A DNA stretch of 31,979 bases. Source: Mageeibacillus sp. UBA6980 (lineage in GTDB: Bacteria; Bacillota; Clostridia; Saccharofermentanales; Saccharofermentanaceae). Made by a program: the position numbers and the translations under genes. The DNA lies in assembly GCA_002450095.1 (NCBI GenBank), contig DJYK01000017.1, forward strand, positions 1 to 31,979. Direction: 5' to 3'. Shown piece by piece: positions 1 through 7,176 of the stretch (its first letter is position 1; each line of letters starts with the position of its first letter). The notes beneath the pieces are model-generated. The model saw nothing but the letters and a program-made list of their open reading frames with translations, ran no database searches and was not told the origin of the DNA.

Positions 1-74
1 CTTGGTACGACAACGAGAATTCTTACACATCTCAGATGGTAAGAACAATCAAGTACTTCGCAGAGCTCGGATAA
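1..74 (+). CDS. gapA: Glyceraldehyde-3-phosphate dehydrogenase, C-terminal end (partial)
   Basis: Only the last 23 codons are visible, in the frame starting at base 3 and ending with TAA at 72-74. The peptide contains WYDNE, then SYTSQMVRTIKYFAELG. This matches the strongly conserved C-terminal helix of type I glyceraldehyde-3-phosphate dehydrogenase, whose consensus is WYDNE followed by SYxxQxVRTxxYxAxL. The enzyme is the NAD-dependent glycolytic step that makes 1,3-bisphosphoglycerate in the cytoplasm. The start, NAD domain and catalytic cysteine lie outside the window. An intrinsic terminator follows 26 bases after the stop, so this is the end of its transcription unit. Confidence 0.9.
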   Translation, partial: WYDNENSYTSQMVRTIKYFAELG

Positions 75-100
75 TCCCCGACTTAACAAAGTATTTACGA

Positions 101-130
101 GTCTCCCGGTTTATGCCGGGAGACTTTTTT
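101..130 (+). terminator. Intrinsic terminator of gapA
   Basis: A 9-bp stem GTCTCCCGG / CCGGGAGAC (101-109 with 116-124) with a 6-base loop is followed at once by six T residues. Confidence 0.92.
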
Positions 131-146
131 ATAAATACTTTTTGAG

Positions 147-155
147 TGTTATAAT
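147..155 (+). promoter_or_regulatory. Extended -10 promoter for the small membrane protein gene
   Basis: TG-T-TATAAT at 147-155 is a perfect extended -10 box. No good -35 hexamer is seen because the upstream sequence is the T-tract of the preceding terminator. The expected start of transcription is near 162, about 25 bases before the ATG. Confidence 0.6.
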
Positions 156-186
156 CTATTAAACATGGAAAAGGGAGGAATTACAG

Positions 187-501
187 ATGGAACAGAATGC
201 ACATAATAAAGCGGTCATAAGTCTCATCCTGGGTATAATCGGTGTTGTAGCATGGCTTGGAGGTTATTCTTCCGTCATCTCGCTCGTGCTCGGGATCATC
301 GGACTTGTCCTGTCCATTCAGGCAAAGAAGGCCGGAAATACGGAGGGGATAAGGACTGCGGGATTCATTATATGTTTGGTGTGTACGATCGTAGGAGCCG
401 TTATCCTGATCTCGTGTATTGCCTGTACGGCCTGCGGTGTGACCGTCGGAGGTATGATGGCCTGTGAAGTGATCGATCAGATAATCAAAGCCGTACAATA
501 A
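187..501 (+). CDS. Small DUF4190-like membrane protein
   Basis: The protein is 104 residues. After a short polar start (MEQNAHNKA) there are two hydrophobic segments with a repeated SLxLGIIGxV pattern, at about residues 11-27 and 29-43. A basic loop (QAKKAGNTEG) follows, and then a third hydrophobic stretch at 57-95 with several cysteines. The repeated GIIG signature and loop resemble DUF4190 membrane proteins of Gram-positive bacteria, whose function is unknown. The start is supported by GGGAGG at 174-179 with good spacing. The gene is monocistronic: it has its own extended -10 box upstream and shares a bidirectional terminator with the convergent hpf. Cysteines in the last segment (SCIACTACG) are unusual and could bind metal or be lipid-modified, but this is speculation. 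Confidence 0.75.
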   Translation: MEQNAHNKAVISLILGIIGVVAWLGGYSSVISLVLGIIGLVLSIQAKKAGNTEGIRTAGFIICLVCTIVGAVILISCIACTACGVTVGGMMACEVIDQIIKAVQ

Positions 502-506
502 TTGAA

Positions 507-530
507 AAGAGCCGCCCGAGGGCGGCTCTT
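507..530. terminator. Bidirectional terminator between the DUF4190-like gene and hpf
   Basis: A 10-bp perfect stem AAGAGCCGCC / GGCGGCTCTT (507-516 with 521-530) has a 4-base loop. On the minus strand the stem runs into TTTTCAATT, a usable U-tract for hpf. On the plus strand the tail is CTTAT, which is weaker. Confidence 0.8.
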
Positions 531-550
531 CTTATGATACAAAAGTTTTA

Positions 551-1099
551 TCAATACTTGGGTTCGAGAAGACCGTAGTCTCCGTCGTTCCTCTTATATA
601 CTACACATACGGAATCTGTATCAGCATCGAGATATACAAGGAAGTTATGTCCCAACATCTCCATCTGGAGGATCGCATCCTCAGATGTCATGGGACGAAG
701 CTCGAATGTCTTGTGACGCGTAATCTTGGACTCTTCCGGAGCTTCAACCTCATAATCGAAGTCAGAAGCATTATCATCCTCGAGATAATTGGCGATCTGC
801 GGATATTCCTTCTTCTTCTTGAGGAACTTGGTCTTATTGCGTCTTATCTGGGATTCAAGCTTATCGATCGCTCTGTCAACTGCCGTGAGTATCTCTTCAT
901 CGCGAGCCTCAGCTCTATAGATCTTGTTGTCGAGCTTCATCGTGATCTCGACAACCATCTTGCTTCCTTCGGGTCTTATACGGATATTGAACGATCCTTC
1001 TTCACCAAAGTACTTGTCGAATTTCCTCATCTTGTCGGAGATCTTATTCTCGAGTCTCTCTCCGATTCTGATGCCCTTGCCCTGTGTAGTGATCTTCAT
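551..1099 (-). CDS. hpf: Long-form ribosome hibernation promoting factor
   Basis: The protein is 182 residues. The N-terminal S30AE domain begins MKITTQGKGIRIGERLENKI and continues with the conserved strand MVVEITMKLDNKIYRAEA. A linker follows, and then a C-terminal dimerisation domain at about 120-182 with the family signature KTFELRPMTSEDAILQMEMLGHNF written here as two parts (KTFELRPMTSEDA, then QMEMLGHNFLVYLDADT). Long-form HPF binds the 30S decoding region and pairs two ribosomes into 100S dimers in stationary phase or stress. I chose the ATG at 1099 because GGAAGGA lies about eight bases upstream and homologues start here. An upstream in-frame ATG at 1144 would add 15 residues but lacks a well-placed ribosome binding site. 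A possible promoter on the minus strand is TTGATA-N17-TATTTT, just before the gene. Confidence 0.93.
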   Translation of the reverse strand: MKITTQGKGIRIGERLENKISDKMRKFDKYFGEEGSFNIRIRPEGSKMVVEITMKLDNKIYRAEARDEEILTAVDRAIDKLESQIRRNKTKFLKKKKEYPQIANYLEDDNASDFDYEVEAPEESKITRHKTFELRPMTSEDAILQMEMLGHNFLVYLDADTDSVCVVYKRNDGDYGLLEPKY

Positions 1100-1265
1100 G
1101 AAATCACATCCTTCCTGTAAGGTTCTAAGGATTACTATTTTCATCCTGATTTAATTATAAAGATAAAAATATTAATTTACTGTAAAAGTATCAAATCCTC
1201 TGAATAATCAACGAAAAATAATGTATAATGACGTTGTTGATAAGAAAGTATCGGAGGTTATAGAT

Positions 1266-1715
1266 ATGGCATTATTTGATCCCAAAGCAAAGGTCATTTC
1301 AGGCTATCAGAAGGCTATCGATGACCGCACAACGTCGATCCGTAAGTATTATGATGAGATCGGAAAGCTCTATTATGATCAGTATAAAGATATGAAGGTA
1401 GATAATACCAAGGATATTAATACCCGTTGCGAAGCTATCACAAGGCTCAGTAATGAGATCGAGGATTTCAAGCTTAAGATCCTTTTCGAGAGAGGTCTGA
1501 AGAAGTGCCCTAACTGCGGTACCGAGAACAGCCTCGAGTATGGTTTCTGCTTCAAGTGCGGAAGCAAGTTTGATGAGGACTCCTCCAAGGAGCCTAAGAC
1601 AGATTTTGAGAAGGCTGAAGCACAGCTTGAAGAAGCCAAGGAGGAAGAGGCTGAGCAGGCTTCAGAGGACGCTGCTCCCGAAGAGGAGAAGGCGGAAGAT
1701 AAGAGCGAAGAGTGA
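1266..1715 (+). CDS. Zinc-ribbon protein with acidic tail, function unknown
   Basis: The protein is 149 residues. An N-terminal helical region (1-78) is rich in charged residues. It is followed by one zinc ribbon with four cysteines (81, 84, 95, 98; CPNCG and CFKCGSKF), then a strongly acidic, Ala/Glu-rich tail to the end that is probably disordered. Such ribbons usually bind a single zinc and mediate protein or nucleic acid contacts. No enzyme domain is seen. The start at 1266 is set by CGGAGG at 1252-1257. An upstream ATG at 1221 overlaps the likely -10 box TATAAT (1224-1229), so it cannot be the normal start. The gene diverges from hpf and ends at a shared terminator. Confidence 0.75.
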   Translation: MALFDPKAKVISGYQKAIDDRTTSIRKYYDEIGKLYYDQYKDMKVDNTKDINTRCEAITRLSNEIEDFKLKILFERGLKKCPNCGTENSLEYGFCFKCGSKFDEDSSKEPKTDFEKAEAQLEEAKEEEAEQASEDAAPEEEKAEDKSEE

Positions 1716-1745
1716 TCTTCATCCGGGGTTAATCAGATCAATAAG

Positions 1746-1780
1746 AAGCTGTCTCGTGTTTGAGACAGCTTTTTGTTTGT
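1746..1780. terminator. Intrinsic terminator after the zinc-ribbon gene
   Basis: A 10-bp perfect stem AAGCTGTCTC / GAGACAGCTT (1746-1755 with 1762-1771) has a 6-base loop and is followed by TTTGTTTGTT. It probably also stops the ABC operon from the minus strand, where the tail is weaker. Confidence 0.88.
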
Positions 1781-1797
1781 TATGCGTCAAAGCTTAG

Positions 1798-2376
1798 TCA
1801 AGGCAGTTCGACCGCAGTGCAAAACGACTCCAGTACATTAAGGTGGGAAGAGGCGATGAAGATCCTGTCTGATACAGACGACCTTATGTAATCGCATACT
1901 TTATTGATATTGTCGTTATCAAGACCCGTAAACGGTTCGTCCATGATAACGATGTCAGAGGGCGAAAGAATCGCGCGAACGATCTCAACGCGTCTTGCCG
2001 TTCCGCCCGATAAGTCACGTGCTTTCTTATGTATATCATCTTCGGGTATGAGTGAGGAGAGCTCACGTATGATCTGATCTTCACTTATCGCGGGGGCTGC
2101 AAGTCTGATATTCTTTACTGCATCGATCCCGCCTATGAGTCTCGTATCCTGGAATACGGGAGAGAATCTCATGCCTCCCCTCGGGAACCCTTCGAATGCG
2201 ACTGACCCGGAATCAGGCTTGATCAAGCCCTCGATAATCCTTATAAGTGTTGTCTTGCCGATGCCCGAGGGACCTTTGATGACTGTAGGGGATTTGTTAT
2301 CGAACGTATATGAGAAGTCTTTGATAACGTCACGACCTTCATATATCTTGGTAATGTCGGAAAGGATTATCTTCAT
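1798..2376 (-). CDS. ABC transporter ATP-binding protein (nitrate/taurine/thiamine-precursor type)
   Basis: The protein is 192 residues, short for an ABC ATPase but complete in motifs. Walker A is GPSGIGKT (35-42), the Q-loop glutamine is at 76 (FQDTRL), the signature is LSGG (122-125), Walker B is DIVIMDEP (141-148), and the H-loop histidine is about 178 (SSHLN). It powers the importer formed with the next two genes. The start at 2376 overlaps the permease stop by four bases (ATGA), with AGGAGG 11 bases upstream inside the permease gene, so translation is coupled. An upstream in-frame ATG at 2454 lies inside the permease and is unlikely. The family (SsuB/TauB/ThiZ-like) transports small organic anions or pyrimidines; the substrate cannot be read from this subunit. 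Confidence 0.9.
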   Translation of the reverse strand: MKIILSDITKIYEGRDVIKDFSYTFDNKSPTVIKGPSGIGKTTLIRIIEGLIKPDSGSVAFEGFPRGGMRFSPVFQDTRLIGGIDAVKNIRLAAPAISEDQIIRELSSLIPEDDIHKKARDLSGGTARRVEIVRAILSPSDIVIMDEPFTGLDNDNINKVCDYIRSSVSDRIFIASSHLNVLESFCTAVELP

Positions 2377-3110
2377 TCGGCTATCAACCTCCTGATGATG
2401 CAGGTTATTACTTTCTCGAACAGATATGACAGTATAACGGCAAGAAAGGTCCACGCGAACAGATCATCGGTCGCAAGACTTATCTTCGACAGATAAAGAC
2501 CGCTTCCTATGGAGTGCAGAGGTCTTCCGATGACTTCGGCTGCGATTCCGCTCTTGAACGCCATTCCCGAACTGATCGTTACTGCTCCGAGAAGATGAGA
2601 TCTTATCGCGGGAAGATAGATGTAACGGATCCTGTCGGTTAATCTGAATCTGAATAATCCGGCCATCTCGATAAGAGACCCCGGCGTTGTGTCGAGTCCG
2701 GACAGGACATTGAGATAGACCATCGGGAAAACAACGAGTGCACTTATGACTGTCGCAAGCGACGGGGCTCCCGCCCAGATAATGACAAGGATCACGAATG
2801 AAGCAACGGGGATGGATTTAATGACCGACACCGGAGGTGACAGAAATTCGCGGATGAACTTAAAGCGGTATGAGATCGCCGCGAGTATCGATCCGAGCGT
2901 AAGTCCTATTAAAAATCCCAGGGTAATCTTAAGAAGTGAATAAAGGACCGACAGCCAGAAGTCTGCCGTTCCGCCGAGAACCAAAAGTGCTTTGATCGAC
3001 TCGTAAGGACCTGCAAGAAGGATATTGTTATCGACAATTAAAGAAAGCACCTGCCATAAGACAAGCCAGAATAATACATATAGCGCTTTTCTTATGACAG
3101 GCCTCTTCAA
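2373..3110 (-). CDS. ABC transporter permease (SsuC/TauC/ThiX-like)
   Basis: The protein is about 245 residues with roughly six membrane segments. It has the family EAA-type loop region around GLFRFRLTDRIRYIYLPAIR, followed by the usual late transmembrane helices. It forms the membrane channel of the importer. The start is uncertain. I propose TTG at 3110, one base after the stop of the substrate-binding gene and with AGGA just before it. A longer reading from ATG at 3221 would overlap the upstream gene by more than 100 bases and add a polar N-terminus that permeases of this family do not have. The C-terminus ends ITCIIRRLIAE, overlapping the ATPase start. Gene order is binding protein, permease, ATPase, all on the minus strand. 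Confidence 0.87.
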   Translation of the reverse strand: MKRPVIRKALYVLFWLVLWQVLSLIVDNNILLAGPYESIKALLVLGGTADFWLSVLYSLLKITLGFLIGLTLGSILAAISYRFKFIREFLSPPVSVIKSIPVASFVILVIIWAGAPSLATVISALVVFPMVYLNVLSGLDTTPGSLIEMAGLFRFRLTDRIRYIYLPAIRSHLLGAVTISSGMAFKSGIAAEVIGRPLHSIGSGLYLSKISLATDDLFAWTFLAVILSYLFEKVITCIIRRLIAE

Positions 3111-3111
3111 T

Positions 3112-4074
3112 TTATCCTGCGTAATAGAAGTCGTCTCCGGGCATTGCTCCGCCGATGGCTTCGGGATTGGCATCGTAAAGAGTCTGAAGATATCCTTCAA
3201 GGTCTGAGCGCAAAGGATCACCTGTTACGCATACGATATTACAAAGAGGGATAGCGGTCACGGCTACGGGAACCGCTCCGACAATACCCTGATCCACTAC
3301 AAGCTGAGCGGTTCCTTCGATGTCGGTATTGGCAGCGATCACGCTGTTGTGGTGCTCGATGAGGAATTCGGAAACTTCGTCGGGATGCTGATCGATAAAC
3401 TCTCTTCTGGCGACGGTTACACCTGTAACAAGCCTTGAATCGGAAGTTACGTTGGTCCACTCTTCATCAAGAGAGAAATTGATCTGAAGCCCTTCGACCT
3501 GCATCATCGCTGCAGTGGCCGCAGGCTGAGGAAGAACGGCGATCTGATCGGGATTTTCCTGCAAAGACGCTATTACTTCTGCTCCTTCGGTCTTGAAGTC
3601 GAGTGTGCAGTCGGTTACTCCGTTCTGCTCGAGCAGGTAATTCATTGCATATTCGGGAGTTGCTCCCTGACCTGTCGTTATAACGGTCTTTCCGGAAAGA
3701 TCGGCAACGGATGTGATCGACGGATCGGTGCTTAAGCAGTAAAGTACGCCGTAAGTATTGATATCGATCACCGCGATAGCTCCTTCAGTCCTGTTGTAGA
3801 GGATAGATGCGAGGTTAGCGGGGATTAGCGCGATATCAAGGCTTCCCGAATTAAGAGCAGCGGCTATCTCGTCAGGCTGAGTGGACATTGTAAATTCATA
3901 TCCCGGATCTTCCTTCGCACTGTTATCGTTCATGAGATTGATTATGCCGATGGTAGTAGGACCTGATAAAGATCCGACACGAACGGTGACGTCATCCTTT
4001 TTTACACATCCGCCAAGAACTGACAAGGCCAAGACGGAAGCGGCCAAGATACTTAATAATCCTGATTTTTTCAT
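3112..4074 (-). CDS. ABC transporter substrate-binding lipoprotein (NMT1/ThiY-like)
   Basis: The protein is 320 residues. A lipoprotein signal peptide begins MKKSGLLSILAAS and ends in the lipobox LGGC (Cys23). The mature part resembles periplasmic-binding folds of the nitrate/sulfonate/thiamine-precursor type, with the early motif VRVGSLSGPTTIGIINLM and the segment SLDIALIPANLASILYNR. It would capture the ligand outside the membrane and deliver it to the permease. The ATG at 4074 is preceded by AGAGG six bases upstream. A TATAAT box lies on the minus strand at 4109-4114, giving a short leader. An ATG at 4110 is in frame but overlaps that box. No riboswitch is apparent in the leader, so the ligand stays open. 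The gene starts divergently from loaP. Confidence 0.88.
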   Translation of the reverse strand: MKKSGLLSILAASVLALSVLGGCVKKDDVTVRVGSLSGPTTIGIINLMNDNSAKEDPGYEFTMSTQPDEIAAALNSGSLDIALIPANLASILYNRTEGAIAVIDINTYGVLYCLSTDPSITSVADLSGKTVITTGQGATPEYAMNYLLEQNGVTDCTLDFKTEGAEVIASLQENPDQIAVLPQPAATAAMMQVEGLQINFSLDEEWTNVTSDSRLVTGVTVARREFIDQHPDEVSEFLIEHHNSVIAANTDIEGTAQLVVDQGIVGAVPVAVTAIPLCNIVCVTGDPLRSDLEGYLQTLYDANPEAIGGAMPGDDFYYAG

Positions 4075-4123
4075 AACAAACCTCTTATATTTATTTTTTA
4101 CCTTACGCATTATACCGCTTAAG

Positions 4124-4153
4124 GTGACATAAGTCTCTTTGTTTTGTTAGAAT
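4124..4153 (+). promoter_or_regulatory. Promoter of loaP, probably leaderless
   Basis: A -35-like GTGACA (4124-4129), an 18-base spacer and an extended -10 TG-T-TAGAAT (4145-4153) lie seven bases before the loaP ATG at 4161. Transcription would begin at or next to the start codon. No Shine-Dalgarno sequence is present. Confidence 0.6.
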
Positions 4154-4160
4154 AACAGCT

Positions 4161-4667
4161 ATGTGGTGTGTAATTCAGGTCTATACCGGCAAAGAAGAGA
4201 AGATGCGCCGTGCGTGCATCAAGTATATCGATGAGAGTATCCTTAAGGAGACTTTTGTTCCCCAAAGGATCAGGAGACGTAAATATGCCGGAGTATGGAG
4301 GGATGAACGCTGCTCTTTGTTCCCGGGATATGTTTTTCTTATAACTGATGATCCTGTTGCCCTGTATAGCGAGCTTAAGAAGGTAGAGGGCATGACAAAG
4401 CTGCTTCGTGCGGACCGCGATATTCTGACGTTAAGCCCCGCTGAAGAAGAACTTATGAGGAAATTAGGCGACGAAGAGCATGTTACCCGGATGTCTTACG
4501 GTATTATCGAGGGCGATAAGATCACTGTTACCGACGGACCGCTTAAGGGACTGGAGGGTCTGATAAGGCGGATCGACAGGCATAAAAGGCAGTGTATAGT
4601 CGAGACCGAGATGTTCGGGCAAAGATCCAAAATGACGGTAGGAATAGAGATAGTTTCCAAGACTTGA
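4161..4667 (+). CDS. loaP: LoaP-type NusG paralogue (transcription antiterminator)
   Basis: The protein is 168 residues. The NusG N-terminal domain starts MWCVIQVYTGKEEKMRR and contains the conserved LFPGYVFL at about 53-60. A C-terminal KOW motif is at about 118-150 (GDKITVTDGPLKGLEGLI). The MWxVIQVxTGKEE opening is typical of LoaP, a specialised NusG family of Bacillota that binds RNA polymerase and an RNA hairpin in the leader of its target operon to prevent termination. It is too divergent to be the housekeeping NusG, which normally sits with secE and the L11/L1 genes. LoaP is usually encoded beside a large polysaccharide or antibiotic operon; here the neighbours are an ABC importer and rpsU, so its target is not evident. 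The start has no Shine-Dalgarno and is likely leaderless. Confidence 0.85.
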   Translation: MWCVIQVYTGKEEKMRRACIKYIDESILKETFVPQRIRRRKYAGVWRDERCSLFPGYVFLITDDPVALYSELKKVEGMTKLLRADRDILTLSPAEEELMRKLGDEEHVTRMSYGIIEGDKITVTDGPLKGLEGLIRRIDRHKRQCIVETEMFGQRSKMTVGIEIVSKT

Positions 4668-4688
4668 ACCGAAGATCAGACGATCAGT

Positions 4689-4717
4689 TTGACGATTTTT
4701 AAAACAGAGATTATAAT
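4689..4717 (+). promoter_or_regulatory. Sigma-A type promoter of rpsU
   Basis: TTGACG (4689-4694), a 17-base spacer and TATAAT (4712-4717) form a near-consensus vegetative promoter. The leader before rpsU would be about 40 bases. Confidence 0.85.
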
Positions 4718-4764
4718 AAGCAAGTTATTTTTAACAATCCGCGCACGAGAGGGGGGATGAAGAG

Positions 4765-4938
4765 ATGTCAGAGATCAGAGTAAAAGAAGGCGAGTCCCTC
4801 GACAGTGCACTTCGTCGTTTCAAGCGCTCCTGCGCAAGATCCGGTGTACTTGCTGAGGTTCGTAAGAGAGAGCACTATGAGAAGCCCTCTGTACGCCGTA
4901 AGAAGAAGTCTGAGGCTGCTCGTAAGAGAAAGCACTGA
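4765..4938 (+). CDS. rpsU: 30S ribosomal protein S21
   Basis: The protein is 57 residues, the usual length. It begins MSEIRVKEGESLDSALRRFK, followed by RSCARSGVLAEVRKREHYEKP and a very basic C-terminus, all typical of S21. S21 helps the 30S subunit start translation by affecting Shine-Dalgarno pairing. The start is fixed by a strong purine run GGGGGG at 4751-4756 with good spacing. The gene is monocistronic, with a near-consensus promoter upstream and an intrinsic terminator about 30 bases downstream. Confidence 0.97.
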   Translation: MSEIRVKEGESLDSALRRFKRSCARSGVLAEVRKREHYEKPSVRRKKKSEAARKRKH

Positions 4939-4966
4939 TAACTTCCTGTTTGTAAAGTAAAAATGA

Positions 4967-4998
4967 CAACTCCCGGAGTTTTTCCGGGAGTTGTTTTT
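4967..4998 (+). terminator. Intrinsic terminator of rpsU
   Basis: A 10-bp stem CAACTCCCGG / CCGGGAGTTG (4967-4976 with 4984-4993) is followed by a run of T residues. Confidence 0.93.
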
Positions 4999-4999
4999 A

Positions 5000-5008
5000 T
5001 GCTACAAT
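5000..5008 (+). promoter_or_regulatory. Extended -10 promoter of recJ
   Basis: TG-C-TACAAT at 5000-5008 follows the rpsU terminator directly and lies 32 bases before the recJ start. No convincing -35 box is seen. Confidence 0.55.
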
Positions 5009-5040
5009 AATCCCAAATAAATACAAAAGAGATTATAGAT

Positions 5041-7176
5041 ATGTTGCTTACTACGCAGAAGTGGCGCAGTGCTTTTGACGATACGTTCGTGAGCACTGAG
5101 TCCTTATTTGAAGCACTTCTGAACAAGAACGGTATAGATACGATTCAGAAGCGGGAAGATTTTCTTAATGATAAGGGAGCGGAACTGTATGATCCGTTTC
5201 TTTATAATGATATGCACAAAGCGGTCGATCTTATCTGTGAGGCGATGGCCGGCCATAAGAAGATCCTGGTCTACGGGGATTACGACTGCGACGGCGTTAC
5301 GGCTACATCGATACTCGTGAGGTACTTCAGAAGCCACGGCTGTGATGTCTCCTATATTGTTCCGAACAGGGAAGAGCACGGCTACGGGCTTACGAAGAAT
5401 ATCCTTGATGATGTATATGACATCAATCCCTATCTCGTCATAACCGTCGACTGCGGGATTACCAATATAGATACCGTGGCCGAGCTTCGCTCACGGGGGA
5501 TCAAGGTCATCGTTTCCGACCACCACAATGTACAGGAAGAGCTTCCTGATGCGGATGCGGTCATTTGCGCCAAGCGCAAGGACAATACCTATCCGTTCAT
5601 AGATCTGTGCGGAGCGGGTGTCGCCCTTAAGATCGTTCAGGCTATGGGTACCGACAGAAGATTCCCGGTAAACGGCGATGTCTGGCGACAGGCCATCGAG
5701 CTTTCCGGAATCGCTACCATAGCAGACCTGGTAAGTGTGGTCGATGAGAACAGGACCATCGTTAAGAAGGCTTTTATAAGTATGAGAGATCCCGTGAATC
5801 CGGGAATAAGAGTGATGAACAATCTCATTTTGGAGAAGTCCGCTTCCCGCAAGCTGGATGAGACGTTCATCTCCTTCAATTTTGTCCCCAGGGTCAATGC
5901 GGCGGGAAGATTATACGATTCTTCATCGGCATTGGATCTTTTCCTTGAGGATGATGAGGATAAAGCTTATGAAGCCGCCGTTAAGCTGGGACAGCAGAAT
6001 GAAGAGCGCAAGCAGATAGAAGCCCGTGTATATGAAGAGGCGACTCGTCAGGTTGATGACGAGAGAAGACCCGACGAATGGAGCCTTGCAAATACCAAAG
6101 GTCCGATAGTCGCTTATTCTTCGGACTGGCATCAGGGAGTTCTCGGCATCGTTGCCGGAAGACTTGCCTCAGCCTACAGAAGATCTGCCATAGTCTTTAC
6201 TTCCGATCCCATAGAACCCGGGCTTATTAAGGGATCCGGCCGTGCATACGGAGATTATGATCTGTTTGCCGCATTGGGGAGGATAAGCGATAAGATCATC
6301 AACTTCGGCGGACATAAGAAAGCGGCCGGAGTGACGATCCGTAAGGATGGCCTTATCGACTTTATGAAAGCGCTCGAAGCGGATGCCGTAAGTCTTGAGT
6401 CTTCCGGGGAGAATGATGATGTCCTCGAGATAACGGCCAAACTCGATTTTGACATAATAAACTTCGATACTTATAACGCGATCTGTAAGTTTAAGCCTTA
6501 CGGCATAGGCAACAGGAAGCCGGTATTTGAGACCGACGGCCTCGTTGTAACGGCGATCAACGACATGACCGAGGGTGCTCATATCAGATTAGATCTCGCG
6601 AAAGCTGACGGCGATTCCGATAAGACGGTATCCGCGGTAGGCTTCGGCATGGGATTGTACTCGAAGCTCATAAAGCCCGGTGATGTGATATCCATTGCCT
6701 ATACGATCAATGAGTATACATACAGGGGCAAGACGACGATAAGTTTGTATCTTGAGGATATTAAGCTCGATGCCGATAAGGGTTTCCTGTGGCAAAAGCC
6801 GGATATAGCCGAGGATCTTTATAAGAACGGCATGGAACTCGATCAGATAGCCAAGCTTGCCAAGACAACGGCAAAAGAGAGTCTGATCCCTTCCAAGGTT
6901 GATTATCTTGCCTGTTATCAGATCATTAAGAACGAGTGTAAGGGTGAGACGAGCTATGCGGATCTTCCTTTGCTTGCAAGACTGGTCTCGGGTCAGTCCG
7001 GTGTAAATGTTAATCCTTTTAAGGTGGCAAGAGCTTTGGAGGTGTTTGCGGAAGCAAAATTGATCAAATTAGGTGTATTATCTTCTCAAAGAGTCTGTTT
7101 CAGATTTCTGAAGACGGAAGGCAAGACGGATCTTAAGAGATCAGAAGTGTATATGAGGCTTCTTTCATATGGATGA
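5041..7176 (+). CDS. recJ: Single-stranded-DNA-specific 5'-3' exonuclease RecJ
   Basis: The protein is 711 residues. DHH-family catalytic motifs are in order: GDYDCDG (79-85), VDCGI (136-140) and SDHH (159-162). The DHHA1 substrate-binding domain has GGHKKAAG (423-430). An OB-fold region follows (about 460-560), and then a C-terminal helical domain of the kind found in Gram-positive RecJ. The enzyme uses manganese or magnesium to degrade single-stranded DNA from the 5' end in recombination and mismatch or base excision repair. The start MLLTTQKWRSAF matches homologues, which often begin with a KW motif, although the ribosome binding site is weak. The last codons overlap the rel start by eight bases, so the two genes are cotranscribed. 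Confidence 0.96.
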   Translation: MLLTTQKWRSAFDDTFVSTESLFEALLNKNGIDTIQKREDFLNDKGAELYDPFLYNDMHKAVDLICEAMAGHKKILVYGDYDCDGVTATSILVRYFRSHGCDVSYIVPNREEHGYGLTKNILDDVYDINPYLVITVDCGITNIDTVAELRSRGIKVIVSDHHNVQEELPDADAVICAKRKDNTYPFIDLCGAGVALKIVQAMGTDRRFPVNGDVWRQAIELSGIATIADLVSVVDENRTIVKKAFISMRDPVNPGIRVMNNLILEKSASRKLDETFISFNFVPRVNAAGRLYDSSSALDLFLEDDEDKAYEAAVKLGQQNEERKQIEARVYEEATRQVDDERRPDEWSLANTKGPIVAYSSDWHQGVLGIVAGRLASAYRRSAIVFTSDPIEPGLIKGSGRAYGDYDLFAALGRISDKIINFGGHKKAAGVTIRKDGLIDFMKALEADAVSLESSGENDDVLEITAKLDFDIINFDTYNAICKFKPYGIGNRKPVFETDGLVVTAINDMTEGAHIRLDLAKADGDSDKTVSAVGFGMGLYSKLIKPGDVISIAYTINEYTYRGKTTISLYLEDIKLDADKGFLWQKPDIAEDLYKNGMELDQIAKLAKTTAKESLIPSKVDYLACYQIIKNECKGETSYADLPLLARLVSGQSGVNVNPFKVARALEVFAEAKLIKLGVLSSQRVCFRFLKTEGKTDLKRSEVYMRLLSYG

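Noticed and set aside
551..1144. hpf start at 1144
   Set aside because: No well-placed ribosome binding site; homologues begin with MKITTQG-like sequence at 1099.
2746..2943. Plus-strand frame inside the ABC permease
   Set aside because: Anti-sense shadow with no family resemblance and no ribosome binding site.
4161..4667. Housekeeping NusG
   Set aside because: Divergent MWCVIQVYTGKEE opening and lack of the usual secE/rplK neighbours fit LoaP better.
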